NCBI GenBank assembly: GCA_023014485.1
Contig: JAJOZX010000088.1
Coordinates: 62,001 to 126,000 of the forward strand
DNA: 64,000 bases
Direction of reading: 5' to 3'
Source: Bathynomus jamesi
Lineage: Eukaryota > Arthropoda > Malacostraca > Isopoda > Cirolanidae
In this document: one piece after another, positions 42,656 to 54,084 of the stretch
Layout: the number at the start of each line of letters is the position of its first letter
Position numbering within the stretch: position 1 is the stretch's first letter
Notes under the pieces: generated by a model
What the model was told of the DNA's origin: nothing
Database searches by the model: none
What the model saw: only the letters and a program-made list of their open reading frames with translations
Program-made: the position numbers and the translations under genes

Positions 42656-42812
42656 GTTGTAATGTGATGGGTAATGGTGTGCTTAATGGTATCACCCATC
42701 TGCATCGGTTGAAGAATTCCTGGATATCGCTGGAAAAGGCAGTTGGTCCTCTCCCCTACACCTGGTCCAGAAGAAGTCAGGAGACTGGAGACCATGTGGG
42801 GATTACCGGTTT

Positions 42813-43235
42813 TTGAATTCGACAACCATCCCGGACCGATATCCGGTACCAAATGTCCAAGACTTTACTTCTCTTCTCCACGGCAAATCTATCTTCAGTA
42901 AAATAGATCTTGTTAAGGCTTTCCACCACATTCCCGTAGAGCCTTCGGATATTCCCAAGACTGCAGTTTGTACACCATTTGGGTTATTCGAATTTTTGAA
43001 GATGCCGTTCGGGCTACGGAATGCTGCGCAAACCTTTCAGAGGTTTATAGATGAGGTCACCAGAGGCTTAGACTTTGTTTATGCCTACATCGATGATTTG
43101 CTTGTGGCCAGCTCAACGGAAGAGGAACATAAGGAACATCTTTCACTCCTTTTTCAACGCTTAGAACAATACGGTGTTACTATTAATGCATCTAAGTGTG
43201 TGTTTGCACAGCCAACCTTGGAATTTCTTGGTCAC
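42813..43235 (+). pseudogene. Gypsy reverse transcriptase segment, inverted
   Basis: Plus strand: [80 protein letters not shown] (catalytic YIDD), [19 protein letters not shown]. These are Ty3/Gypsy RT domains 2-6, about 140 residues. The orientation is opposite to the integrase and LTR polarity, with junctions near 42815 and 43232. It ends abruptly in the PBS region. Probably a recombinational or template-switch inversion. Confidence 0.85.
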
Positions 43236-43250
43236 TCCGGGGTCACCAAT

Positions 43251-43714
43251 TGTTGGTTTACGTCGTCGTCGTTGGCCTAGGCAAGCTACGGCTTGGGACC
43301 GTAGCGCATCTATCCGGTATAGGTTAACCTGGATGATGTAGCCATAAGCACTGCCGCTAGTTAAGTGCCAACCAGTGATTATCTCACTAGCCGTATTGAG
43401 TCCGTTAGGCGAAACTGCGACAGTACCAAAGGTGGAAAATATAACCTTTGGTTTTCTATTATTTATTTGCAAAATGGACATGGTATTAGATTAAAATAAA
43501 TATTTGAATATAAATAATTAACTGACAATTGTGATATATAATTAATTATGTTTACATACAATAAAATAATATAGTATACATAAAATTAGTATTAATGTGG
43601 TTCACAATTGAATTATAATGGGGTAACTAATTTAAAATGAATTTATACTATTCCGAAATTCAAGACGGTAAAATTAACATTTAACTTGAAACTAAAATAA
43701 GAGTATTCACTACA
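43251..43714 (-). repeat. Gypsy 5' LTR
   Basis: 464 bp. Adjacent inward is the PBS-like sequence read on the minus strand. Confidence 0.9.
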
Positions 43715-44087
43715 AGTCTAATAACAGGAACCTTCCAGAGTGGACCGATATTTCTTTGAGGTTTCCTCTTGTCCTTGTAACTTCTTGTTACAAGAGAGAG
43801 AGAGAGAGAGAGAGAGAGACACACACAAATAGTAGGTCCTAAATCAAGATTAGAGTCTGAGAATGTAAATTAAAGAAAAGACAGTTATTGTTCAATTATT
43901 TTAATTAGAAAATAACATCCGTGTAATTGAAAACGATTTCAATGAATTGTTGCCGAATGGAGAAATATTGCAAAGCTAAATCGCAGGCGAAATTTACATG
44001 CAATTTATAAAGGTCAATTGACGAAGGCTTAGCTTGAATTTAATGCAACTCATAATGGGATTTCTTCGTTTTAGAAAAGGTGATTAT

Positions 44088-44127
<40 letters not shown>

Positions 44128-44410
44128 TTTTTTTTGTCAGTACAAAGGGAGTTACTTGTAAAGAGGGCTAGTTCGGATAGAGTAGAAGTAGTAATGTTCC
44201 CTTTGCCATTAAATGTAGTAAGAGGCGCTAGTCTGGCCTGATTTCAGAGCACTGGTTCTCAGATGATGGGAATTCTCGAGAGTCAAAACCTCCGAATAGA
44301 TATAGTATCCATTTTCAGGGAAGCTACTTAGCTAGAGTGGAACTTTGGTTTTAAATAGTATGCAACAATGTTGTAAAAGAAGAGGGAAAAATTATACATA
44401 CTGTATGTAC
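43715..44410. other. R1 tail, microsatellites, spacer
   Basis: R1 continuation to about 43785, (GA)n 43795-43818, then AT-rich sequence and (CT)n 44091-44124. No gene recognised. Confidence 0.6.
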
Positions 44411-44665
44411 AGTGTACACTGTTGGGGGAATTCTTTAATTGGGGGTTGCTGGCCAGCTAAGGGTGCTTCTGGATTAATGGTTCCTCATATAAGTAATTCC
44501 AATGCGTAGGACACAATATAAATTACGTTATAACTCATTTTCTTGAAAACTAGGGAACTTACATACGTCATGTACACTTTCGTGGGAATTCTTAAATTGG
44601 GGTCTGCTGATCGGTTGGAGGTGCTTCTGGATAAATTCAACTTTGTCTAAGTAATTCCAGGGCGG
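44411..44665 (+). repeat. Diverged direct repeat of about 100 bp
   Basis: TGTACACTGTTGGGGGAATTC...GGGGTTGCTG...GGTGCTTCTGGAT...AAGTAATTCCA (44411-44505) recurs as TGTACACTTTCGTGGGAATTC...GGGGTCTGCTG...GGTGCTTCTGGAT...AAGTAATTCCA (44570-44660). Minus-strand translation is similarly patterned (WNYL...IQKH...QFKNS), so an old coding duplication is possible. Confidence 0.6.
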
Positions 44666-44709
44666 AAGATGGCAAAGTAACCAATTAGTTTTTAAAAGTA
44701 GGTCTCTCA

Positions 44710-45295
44710 CAGAGCTGTGCCTAGCGGCGCTAATTAGCGACGCTAGTTAATTATTAGCGCATCCATTAGCGGCGCTATTTTTGAAAATAGTTAGCGGAAC
44801 AGATAGCGCCGCAACATTTTTAGACAATGTTAGGCGCTAACCGCTAAGTACTAATATAAATTAAAATGAATAGAGTCTTCGAATGGTATTTTCTATATTA
44901 CGTTGCTTTTTGTGCATAATGCTCAACGCAGAATGTATAATAATAAACAGTTTCCTGAACTGAGTATGTAAAGGAGGACAATGTCTTTCCAATAAATAAG
45001 TTTAATTATAAATATCAAATTACCCAATTTTCTTGAATACCCAATAATCATTTTAAAGATATAATTTTGTTCCCATTTGACACTATAAAAGATAATAAAA
45101 AACAGCGAACACATATAAATATATACAAATGCATTATTATTATTAAAAAATAGTACTTACCTATACATTTTATAAAAATTAGCGCCAAAATTAGCGCTAA
45201 TCTTAAAAACTGTTAGCGTTAGCGGCGCTAGAATTTATTTGCATTAGCATTAGCGTTAGCGGCGCTATATTTATCAGTTTGCGCGCACAGCTCTG
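44710..45295. mobile_element. Non-autonomous hAT element with GGCGCTA subterminal repeats
   Basis: TIR CAGAGCTGTGC at both ends. The octamer GTCTCTCA is an exact target duplication (44702-44709; 45296-45303), diagnostic of hAT. The 586-bp interior is AT-rich and non-coding, but both subterminal zones are packed with TTAGCGGCGCTA-like palindromic motifs in both orientations (about a dozen). Such subterminal repeats bind hAT transposases in known systems. Confidence 0.9.
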
Positions 45296-45810
45296 GTCTC
45301 TCAGCACGATGGCCTTGGCATTCATCGAAGAAATAATGCAGCGATGAAATGTTGACTTCTTGTATATAATAAAGCACATTGTTGTATAGAAATAAATTCC
45401 TTAATAAACTGTCATGGTGTAGATTGGAGTCTGTAGTTTAGTGTTCCATGCTCTTCTTTATATTTTCACTATTCTCTAATGCTTAATTGGGTACACGAGG
45501 TAAGTGTACGCATGGTGTGAATGAACACTGAAGTTCTATTATACTGTTTCCTAATTTCTTCTAAATCCTCTTTCACAACAATTTTGTCAGCAGTGGCTGG
45601 CAAAGGAGGGAGAACGTTGTCTGTTCTATACTTTACTACTACTACTACTACTACTATTTCTGTGTGAAGACTTTACATTTCTATAAATGGGAGCATGGTA
45701 CCAGTTTTCCAAAATTTAGAAACACCAATGGTATATGGTTATTTATAGTCATCATCAATCTTATATGTACACTTTGAATGAGGCAGTAGAGTATAAAACA
45801 CGTACAGATA
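45296..45810. other. Spacer
   Basis: Contains (CTA)n near 45636-45655. Nothing else recognised. Confidence 0.5.
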
Positions 45811-46173
45811 CGGGTAGGTTTCGCTCTACGCGCGGGTTAAGTCCCTGGAAAATAGCGCGATTCCGCGTAAAATGAATCCTCATTTCCCATAGGCCCCATG
45901 TTAAAAATGCGCGTTACTTTGCTGAGCGGCGCGCTGCCACCCAGGAAACATTATAATAAGTCAATTTAATCATAAAAACAAAGTCAAATAGTAATAAACG
46001 TGCATCATAATACTCATAGAATCAATTCGACATAATAAATAATTATAAAGTAATATTTAATCCTATTTAATCCTAATTAATATTGTGCTGCACTCACCTA
46101 AGAAAGAGAGTTAACAAGCGGAGCGGGCAAAATCGGTTTATATAGCGCTACCGCGTATAACAAGACCTACCTG
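45811..46173. mobile_element. MITE with CGGGTAGGT ends
   Basis: The left end CGGGTAGGTTTCGCTCTACGCG and the inverted right end CAGGTAGGTCTTGTTATACGCG align; TA flanks. 363 bp, non-coding, several CpG-rich motifs (GCGCGATTCCGCG). Confidence 0.7.
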
Positions 46174-46274
46174 TATATATTTTAAATGAATAATTACACA
46201 GATAAAAAAGAAAACAGCTTGGACTGTTAATAATGCTGTCAGTGTATTTCTTTACCATTTAAGGTAGAATATGC

Positions 46275-46640
46275 ATCCCCCTATTCTGCAGGTCTTTCCA
46301 CAGTTGTTCAATACTAGATGGTTTCAGTTTATCCTTTTCAGCGTCTACATATAGTCACAATTGGATTCATGTTGGGGCTTTGTGATGGCCATTTCATAAT
46401 TTTTAGTTCTCCAGCGTCCTCTTTCCCCTTCAGATATATTTTTACAATCTGTGCCGCGTGTTTCGGGTCGTTATCTTGTTGGAAGATGAACTCTTGTCCA
46501 ATCAAACTCTCTCTATCTGGCACAGCATGCAGTTGAAGAATTCGAGTATAAATCTCTTTAGTTAGAGTGCCATCGATTTTCACAAGAAAGCCAACTGCAG
46601 ATGAACTTATGGACCCCAAACATTGATAGATCTCCACCAT
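46275..46640 (-). pseudogene. Tc1-like transposase fragment (DD34E type)
   Basis: Minus strand: GFLVKIDGTLTKEIYTRIL, FIFQQDNDPKHAAQIVKIYL (second Asp), MKWPSQSPNMNPI where the catalytic Glu should follow but mutations give V, and beyond a frameshift DKLKPSSIEQLWKDLQNR. The Tc1 spacing FQQDNDPKH...WPxQSPDxNPIE is clear. N-terminal half and TIRs not seen. Confidence 0.85.
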
Positions 46641-46779
46641 GCTTTACTTTTGGCTATAAACACATATTATTTACTGGGACGCGGACAGCCAGAGGGCCCG
46701 GCATGGCCTAATTAACTAGAATAGTGAGCATTTTTTGGTCAATTTTAGTGGTGCTTCCAAACTTTAGAGCAGGACTGTA

Positions 46780-46866
46780 TATAATTTTGATTTTGGCTCT
46801 CTTTTTCTTCTATGGGGGAGTCTTTGCGGGCATTCGTCCTTGGCCCTCCTTCCTGCATAAAAGAAA
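46780..46866 (+). repeat. LINE 3' end fragment
   Basis: TTTTGGCTCTC...GGGCATTCGTCCTTGGCCCTCC, then TTCCTGCATAAAA matches the tails at 33720-33780 (inverse) and 63640-63710. Confidence 0.65.
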
Positions 46867-47169
46867 TGTGGATTATCCTTGCTATTAAGACTACGAGTTG
46901 AAAGGGTTCAATAATGCAGAGAACATAGGGTTTTCCTGACTGCTGAGCTGCAGAACTCTCGCCCATGCCAAAAAACCTATTACCCTGATTTTGAACGATA
47001 TAATTTTACCTTTGTCACATGTTATTTGTACAATCAATATATGTGTCCTGTATAGAATTTCATGGTCTATCTCGTGAAGTTGGATTTTTATTAACTGCAA
47101 CCATTATTTTGTAATTGGTTGTTATAGAGACACTGGTAGAAAAACTTTCTGTTTCTATACAGTTACCTA

Positions 47170-47960
47170 ATTGAGTCCAAGATTATGTGGAATGTGCCCT
47201 CCTCCATTATCAATGCACGCTTGCAACCTTGCTCGCCATTGATCTACCGCATCAAGGATTTTTTCTTGGTAATAAGCAGCAGTGATTTTGGCATTTTGAT
47301 CAACAAAAAAATCTCTGACTTCCCTAACTTTGAAATAAAGATGAAACCATGACTTTTTGAGAAAAATGCGGACGTTCTCTGCAAAGTCGATCTAGCTAGA
47401 CTGATAGATTTTTTGTCATCTTCGATAAACTCGGTCATTTTGTGTGTTTACTGTTGAAGCAACCGTAAAGGTCTTCTCGTCGCTGAACCATATTTTCGAC
47501 ACCTCTCTGTCTGGGTATCGATCTAACAGAGCACGACATTTTTCAACTCTTGCTTGCTTATTTTATGCAGAGAGCTTATGAACTTCGACTCTTTTAAAAC
47601 ATTTAAGACCCAGATCATCTTTTACTATACGACGAACACTAGAGCGAGAAATACCAGTAGTTTTTTAAATTTTTCTAACGGACTTGTGGGTGTTGGGCCG
47701 TTCTTCTTGACTGCATATCATGGATGAAACCGTGTCAATATTTTCCTCAGTACGTGATGTTTTTGGCCTTCCACTGCCTTCTTTTCGTTTGGTTGACCCT
47801 GCGATATGGATTTTCTTTATATTATGGGATATTGAAGCCCAGGTCTCGTCCATCGTTTATTTGGAAACTCTTTCTTCATTCGTTTTGCACCCGTGTTTCT
47901 CTTTACGCAGGTTCAATATCAATGTTCATCTTCCAAAGAGTATTTCATTATGTTATAACT
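47170..47960 (-). pseudogene. Mariner/Tc1-type transposase pseudogene
   Basis: Minus strand pieces: AGSTKRKEGSGRPKTSRTEE, NIDTVSSMICSQEERPNTHK, KTTGISRSSVRRIVKDDLGL, KCFKRVEVHKLS, RALLDRYPDREVSKIWFSDE (first Asp), KTFTVASTVNTQNDRVY. The region holding the second and third acidic residues is deleted; the end QWRARLQACIDNGGGHIPH is followed by a stop. Numerous stops and frameshifts: an old copy. Confidence 0.8.
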
Positions 47961-48247
47961 TGTTCACCAACTATAGCAGAATGATGGTCTGAAATGAAAA
48001 AGGAAATAAATTAATTATTTTGCATAAAAATTAGGAAAATTAATTATTTATGGAGAAACTGAATGTCATCTGAAAGTATCAATTGCTGACTTTGATCACC
48101 TTTCAATTGAGCACCATATTCTGATACCTCGCTCCAGTTGTGAGCCTGTACCTCTACTCCTGGGGCGTTGAATGTAGGTTCAAAGCCAGCGTTTGGAAGA
48201 GTAAAAGTATGGGTACAACATTTGGCCTCAGCAGTTAGATCAATATA

Positions 48248-48304
48248 CAGGGTGAGCCACAATATTTTTTTAAAAGTTGGGTAATAGTTTTTTGGCCCAC
48301 CCGG
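48248..48304. mobile_element. 57-bp minimal MITE
   Basis: CAGGGTGAGCCA...TTGGCCCACCCGG between TATA flanks: little more than two mariner-type ends back to back. May be a deletion end-product. Confidence 0.6.
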
Positions 48305-48457
48305 TATATATATATGTATGTATTTCGTGGAAAACCCACTAACTGTATAATGTCAAATTAAATTATTAAGAAAATGGGGTTTTCCGAAGTGATTGTTTAT
48401 AATAATATAACATCCTTTAATCCCCCAATTTGCGGAAACCTTTTTATTCCTTATATA

Positions 48458-48461
<4 letters not shown>

Positions 48462-48510
<49 letters not shown>
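48462..48510. repeat. (TA)n microsatellite
   Basis: Interrupted (TA)n with an inverted kink. Confidence 0.95.
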
Positions 48511-48514
<4 letters not shown>

Positions 48515-48675
48515 AGCACGTAATTTGATGAGAGCTTAGGAACTGAGATAGAGGGACTTCGCTTAAGACTTGGTTGTTTAAATGAGGGATTTGTGATAAA
48601 AGACATACTCACTCCCTGGACTCCCTTGCTTGAAATTTCATTGAAGAACTAGACTCCAGTTACTCCATAATAAAT

Positions 48676-48799
48676 TTGTTATCAGATGCTTTCATCACTA
48701 CTCCCTATCCTTTGAAATACACACTCTGCTCTAAAGTCGAAGTTGGTAAGACCTTAGACTCAGGCTTAGAGGAAACAGAATTCGAACCCTCAAGCCCGG

Positions 48800-48841
<42 letters not shown>

Positions 48842-49302
48842 CGTCGCAGAAGCACAGATTTAAAAAATGTTACTTTTTTTAATATTTAATAATTGGTATC
48901 GCGAAGGCTTTCTTCTCTGCAACTTTCTTCATTCAACATCGCTCTGTTCGAGTCGTTTCAAAGGGTTAGAGATTATGGAGCTAAACCACAACAGTCATTC
49001 ATCGGGATTAATATACGACTCGTTGAAGATGAAAGATTCAACAAAATTACTGGATTCCTCGTACGAAGATCTACTTGGAAGACAAATTCTTGAAGAAACT
49101 GAGAAGTGATTACATCTGCCGTATATGAAATCAAAATCGATAACGTCCGTCTACTAGGTAATTTTTCACTTTTCTCCGCTGAAGATACGCCCAGAACGTC
49201 CAAGGCTTCTTCCAAAACCTTAGACGGAAAGCGTCTACGAGACTACGAGGTCGACTTCTCATTCGTTCACTCGTCATCTGATACGTATATTAAAATACAA
49301 GG
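48676..49302 (+). other. Possible host exon region with CAA (polyQ) tract
   Basis: A frame at 48676-48882 includes PSSPEQQQ with (CAA)13 at about 48801-48840. At 49106-49302 another frame reads ITSAVYEIKIDNVRLLGNFS, LFSAEDTPRTSKASSKTLDG, KRLRDYEVDFSFVHSS then IKIQ followed by GTAAGC, a good splice donor. Codon composition is less AT-biased than nearby. No domain recognised, and the frames differ, so linkage is unproven. Transposon debris remains possible. Confidence 0.25.
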
Positions 49303-49629
49303 TAAGCAGTAGTCTGCATGAGGAGAAAGTGGAACATTGGAATCTACTGGCAGAAGATAACAAAATTTCTGTATTTAGGAGCTGAACACAATACTGTCAA
49401 CCTACTTGAAATGCGAGATTCTACAGTATTTGTGTGTGCATAGATGTCAATAATCTTATGCATGAATTAGATTATGAGCATAACCCCAATGAATGAGGTC
49501 TGTTTACAGATTCTTCGAAATTAAGTCTAAAGGCAGTTCTTTTGCCTAATGGAAATAAGAAGCCAAATTAATGGTCAAATTAACAAAGAAAGTTTATTCT
49601 TACTAAAGAAGATAAAAACTTTGTTGAAC

Positions 49630-49632
49630 AGT

Positions 49633-49670
<38 letters not shown>

Positions 49671-49672
49671 TT
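49630..49672. repeat. (TAA)n microsatellite
   Basis: About eleven AAT units, perhaps a lost LINE 3' end. Confidence 0.9.
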
Positions 49673-49843
49673 CCACATGTGCACGAATCAATACATACCC
49701 ACGTATTTATTCACTTAATCCTGTTAATCAAACGAAAAACAGAGACTTCGGCAAAATTCTATCTTGTCAGCATTCTTCACTCTGTCCAAGCAAAGGAATT
49801 ACTATTTCACTCTCTCAAGGTAAAAATTTACATATAAACTGTA

Positions 49844-50601
49844 CAGGGTGGGCCGTAAGTTTCCATACATAGGAAAAATAAACATTTTTTTATGGACAAC
49901 CATTTTTATTTATATAATATGCTCTACATGGTTGCCATTGTTTTGAAAACACATTTCAATACGTGTTCCCCACTGTTGATGAACACGCATTAGCACAGTT
50001 GACGTTATGCTTGTAATGGCGTTGGTGATACGTTCCTTTAGATGATTTATGTCTCGTATCTTTTCCTGATACACCATGGCCTTCAAGTGCCCCCAAAGAT
50101 AGAAATCAAGGGGGGTGAGATCTGGGGATCTGGGAGGCCACTCCACAGGACCACGCCGACCAATCCAAGCATCCGGAAACTGCTGATCCAAATACCGACG
50201 CACGTGAAGACCATAATGAGGTGGAGCTCCATCTTGCTGGAAGTAAACTGGGAAGTTACCTTCCTCGTTTAGCAGGGATGGGAAAATCTCTTCTTGCAAC
50301 ATGTTAAGATACCTTTCGGCATTAAGATTTCCACTGACAAAAATTGGTCCAATAATTCTGTCACCCCATATCCCGGCCCACACCATCACTTTACCGGCAC
50401 CTTGCATCTTCGTCGGACTCAGCCAGTTAGGGTTAGCATTACTCCAATAACGTATGTTTTGCCGATTAACCTCTCCATTGACGTAAAAATTTGCTTCATC
50501 AGTAAACAAGATCTTACGTCAAACGCATATTCTTAGGGTATCTGAAACATAAAAACAAACGTTTAATTTTTCCTATGTATGGAAACTTACGGCCCACCCT
50601 G
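49844..50601 (-). mobile_element. DD41D mariner, N-terminal deletion derivative
   Basis: TIR CAGGGTGGGCCGTAAGTTTC (49844) and its exact inverse (50601), extending through CCATACATAGGAAAAA; TA on both sides. 758 bp instead of about 1.3 kb: the transposase N-terminal half is cleanly deleted. Confidence 0.92.
49910..50509 (-). pseudogene. DD41D transposase, catalytic domain only
   Basis: A 199-codon open frame: [20 protein letters not shown] (first Asp), [40 protein letters not shown] (second Asp), [20 protein letters not shown] then DFYLWG (third Asp), ending [16 protein letters not shown]. Exactly 41 residues lie between the second and third Asp. No DNA-binding domain remains, so it could cut but not recognise TIRs. 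The catalytic frame is undamaged, implying a recent deletion. Confidence 0.88.
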
Positions 50602-50682
50602 TACACGTATTATAAAATCAAATGGAACAATTAATTTAGTAACTACATATCTGTTGTATATTACGAAAGAAGATTCCAATAT

Positions 50683-50760
50683 TTTCTTACTTATTACATC
50701 AGATGTAACGTGCAATTATTATCTTCTTACTTATTACATCAGATGTAACGTGCAATTATT
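50683..50760 (+). repeat. 40-bp tandem duplication
   Basis: TTCTTACTTATTACATCAG...GCAATTATT occurs twice in a row, identical. Confidence 0.95.
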
Positions 50761-51643
50761 CATTCCACCTTATAAATTGTAATTGTACAGTATCCCAAAA
50801 CTCAAGACACATGGGAAAATGATTTATAATATTACTGTTTGCTTTCTCTGTTCGACCCATTGGTCTTGAGATGTGAAACTCAAAATTTTGATGGTTGCTT
50901 TCTTTCGTGAATTTGTTGATCTGCTTTTCTGGCTATTAGAAAAATATAAAATGGCCTTCCCTATCATTAAAATCTACGAATAAACAAGTCCCAACACGCT
51001 TCTACACACTTTCATACACTTTCGTGGAATGAGGGAAATCAAGTTGGTCAATAAATTTAAAAAAGAATGTAGCCATCAAAATTTTTAGCTACACATCGGA
51101 AGCCATGATAGTTAAAAAAAATGTGACAAATTGTATTTGAAATTTAACTGCTTTGTGAGCTTGAAGTAAAATCTGTGAAGCTGCATTTAAAATTTAAGTG
51201 ATTCGTGAGCTAATTGTAAATGTTGACTCTAACTCTTTTAAAATTTTCTTAAAATAATTTTCATTATATTTTATTGCTTGACTATTGTATCAAAAAAATT
51301 TGGGAATGTTGAAAAATACATTCACATCGTATTCTTCTTTGTCAAGACTAAAACATGTTTTCTAAAGAATATTCTGGATTATAATACCAATACGTATTAG
51401 TACCATGAGTGTACAATAAATATGAATTGCTCGAAGGGTAGTAATAGCTTTCCGCAGGAATTAGAAAAAAATATCTCGCCCGTAAAGCGGGTTTTTTGTT
51501 GGTAATGATAATGTCGAAGCGATAACAAATAGGCTTCCGCTGCGCAGAATTCTAAACAATAATAACTGCAATAACAATAAATTCCTTCTCTTACTTAAAG
51601 GTGTTCTTCTGGTTTGTTTTCCACTAATCTGGTTTTTCTTCTA
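50761..51643. other. AT-rich region
   Basis: Nothing recognised beyond loose internal similarity around 51120-51230 (AAATTTAACTGCTTTGTGAGC and AAATTTAAGTGATTCGTGAGC). Confidence 0.5.
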
Positions 51644-51878
51644 CAGAGGGTTGACAAAAGTAAATAGACACCACGATGACTCTCCTCAAGAACAAATGGC
51701 AGAGCTCATTAATTAATGGAATGTCAGAATGTATCAGCTTTACATAACGCAAAGGGGAAAGGAACACGATTCTAAATACATTGATTCGATAAATCTGTTA
51801 TTATTTATTGACTTTTATTATCAAATCAAAAACTGTGGAAAAAACCTGAAGGTGTCTATTACTTTTGTTAACCCTTTG
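51644..51878. mobile_element. Tc1/mariner MITE, family E copy 1
   Basis: CAGAGGGTTGACAAAAGTAA and inverse (TTACTTTTGTTAACCCTTTG); TA flanks; 235 bp. Shares interior text (ACACGATTCTAAATACATTG) with copy 2 at 55937. Confidence 0.85.
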
Positions 51879-52206
51879 TACGTTTTTCATTCTGAACATT
51901 TTCAAACAAATGTCCAATCCGAATGTGAAGGAGTTTCCACTGTGCATAAAATATACCAGCACCAAAGTACAGTTTGACAGTGATGTGAATGTTTCAATAG
52001 GCAGTGATGAAGAAAATCTCTCGTTCAGTACTGTTACATATGAAAAAAAAATTTAATCTATCTTCTTTTGAGTGTATCTGACTGACTGAAGTTGATTGGT
52101 CGAAGGAGTTTATTATTTATCGTTGCATGTTATTTCACAGGAAATTTAGGACTTCTTTAATACATCCACCACGTGGTTGTTGTTTGTCACCGCTAATCAC
52201 CTAGAC

Positions 52207-52408
52207 CAGGGGTTTTTAACCTTTTTAGGCTGCGATCCAAATTCTGGTCTCGGGGCTAGCTTGGCGACCAATGCCTTCAAACAGTTCACTCGTAATAGAT
52301 AATAAAATAAATAATAATGGTAAAATTATTAGGGATAACATAAATAAATGATAAATGACAATTTAATGACCCAAGTTTGGGTCGCGACCCAGAGGTTAAG
52401 AACCCCTG
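52207..52408. mobile_element. hAT MITE
   Basis: CAGGGGTTTTTAACC and, inverted, CAGGGGTTCTTAACC; GCTGCGATCC/GGGTCGCGACCC inside. The flanking octamers ACCTAGAC and CCCTAGAC differ by one base: an 8-bp TSD. 202 bp, non-coding. Confidence 0.9.
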
Positions 52409-52808
52409 CCCTAGACAGACTTCTTACCTAGGTAAGACAAATTTACCTAACTTAAAAAAAATTGTGCGTGGTAAAAATTCCTTCTTTTGGTATTTCCGAA
52501 CTCTTGTTTATTATTTTCAGGTCACTAATCCATAATTCTTTCCAGACTCTTCTGCCTACCTGTTAGATTGGAAAATTAATTTTAATTTTTCGTGAGAAAT
52601 TGCAATTCAGATTGCAGTGAAAAGTTTTCTCAGTACTTTTTTAACGTTCTCTCTTCTAACCCTTCAGGTTGCAGATTTTATGTAAACCGACAAGAACTCT
52701 CGTACTAAACGAGGTGATTTCGGCAAGAGATGAACTTCGAAGAAGTAGAGAGGATTGGATTCTGCGGAAGGGGAATTGGATTCTGTAGGGGAGTGATTCC
52801 TCTCTCAA

Positions 52809-53380
52809 GTGCGACCTAGATACCATAAACCTTGCTTAGGAGTAGTTACAACTAATAGACTTTCCGCATTAGAGCCAGAGCAGAATGACACGCAAGAGAT
52901 TAGGCTAGTTGGGGATTCCATTATTCGAGGACAATTACAGAAGTTCTACGGCAGGAACCCAACTCGGAGAAGGAGGTACTGCTATCCTGGAGCCCGTGTT
53001 AACGACATCACGAACGCCATAGACGAGTTGGGTAAAGATGCTGATGAAAATACGATTTTTATGGTGCATGTTGGGACTAACGATGTTAAGATTTCTAGGT
53101 CAGAGGAGCTAATAGAGAAATACAAGCGGGTGATGCGGACTCTGAAGAGTAGGACTAGTAAATTAATTTTTTCAGAAATTCTTCCTAGAATAGCAGGATT
53201 CAACGACTTTTTAGCAGAGCTTCCTACATGAATAATGTTCTTTAGTCCCTTTGCCAACAGAAAAATGTTGAATTCGTCGATTTGTGGAGTCATTTTTCTA
53301 ATAAAAAGGATTTACTTTAACGTGATGGTCTTCACCTGAATGGAGTGGGGCAGCTCGTCTTGGTAACTAGTATAACTCTG
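52809..53380 (+). pseudogene. CR1-type ORF1 SGNH esterase
   Basis: IRLVGDSIIRGQLQKFYGR (GDS, nucleophile Ser block), RYCYPGARVNDITNAIDELG, IFMVHVGTNDVKISRSEELI (GTND block), then frameshift and stop, followed by FSNKKDLL-stop-RDGLHLNGVGQLVL (DGLHLN, Asp/His block). The three SGNH blocks are present in order. Esterase-bearing ORF1 is an established property of CR1-like LINEs; its exact role in retrotransposition is unsettled. A cysteine-rich N-terminus (PHD-like) is not seen. Confidence 0.82.
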
Positions 53381-53382
53381 CA

Positions 53383-54060
53383 ATGGCTTTTCAAGCAAAA
53401 AATGGCGAAACTTCAACCCAACCAACCAGCCTAACAAATTTTCTTTACAGTAAGCGACTGCCTCCACGAAAAACCTTGAGATTCCACTGCGGTGATCAAA
53501 ATTTTATAAATGTATTTTATATTAATGCTCGAAGTTTAAGATTTAAATTTGATGAACTATTAAGTATTGTCCTTGACCACCAAAAATTTGAGGTTGTGGC
53601 AACTACCGAATCCTGGTTAAATACAGGGAGTAAAGATTTTGTCGGAGCGTACCATATTTTTTATGAGATATTTAACAATTATAGAATAGAAACAAGGGTT
53701 GATGGTACAGTTCTCTACTTTCGGTCACACTTAAAACCCATAATTAAATAATTGCAGAAAGTGATAACATAAATGCGACGTTTGTTGAAATTAAAGACAA
53801 CTCACAAAATAAATTAATTATAGGTTTAGTATGTAGGCCCCCCCTCTCAGACTGTCGATAGTGATAATAGACTTCATGATGCGAACATGATGCGATAATT
53901 ATGGGAGATCTTAATTTACCTTGCAGGGAATGGGGTGATCCTTTACAGTTTAATTCCCGTCGTCGACTGAACGAGGGTTTGCTCGAAAGTTTACTTTTTC
54001 AAATGTTCAAGGACTCCACAGAGAACGCAATATTCTAGTTTTAGTTTTAAGTACAGAACT
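53383..54060 (+). pseudogene. LINE ORF2 endonuclease, truncated
   Basis: NFINVFYINARSLRFKFDEL, VVATTESWLNTGSKDFVGAY, then beyond a stop INATFVEIKDNSQNKLIIGL with VCRPP, and MGDLNLP-type text (IIMGDLNLPCREWGDPLQFN) after further shifts. These are the first blocks of the APE endonuclease. No RT follows. Distinct sequence from the 36.7-kb LINE. Confidence 0.78.
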
Positions 54061-54084
54061 AGACTTAATTGATAATTATAGTAT

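Larger units (their letters stand above)
41282..43714 (-). mobile_element. Ty3/Gypsy LTR retrotransposon, rearranged
   Basis: Two LTRs of 463 and 464 bp (41282-41744; 43251-43714) are almost identical, begin TGTTGG and end CTACA on the plus strand, and are flanked by AGTC on both sides (41278-41281; 43715-43718). On the minus strand the PBS-like TGGTGACCCCGGAGTGACC follows the 43251 end, and a purine tract (GGTGGGGGAGTG) precedes the 41744 end, so the element reads on the minus strand. Inside are only integrase (minus) and an inverted RT segment (plus). Gag, protease and RNase H are absent. Confidence 0.9.

Noticed and set aside
42604..42852. Separate 82-residue minus-strand gene
   Set aside because: Out-of-frame reading across the upstream end of the Gypsy integrase and the inversion junction.
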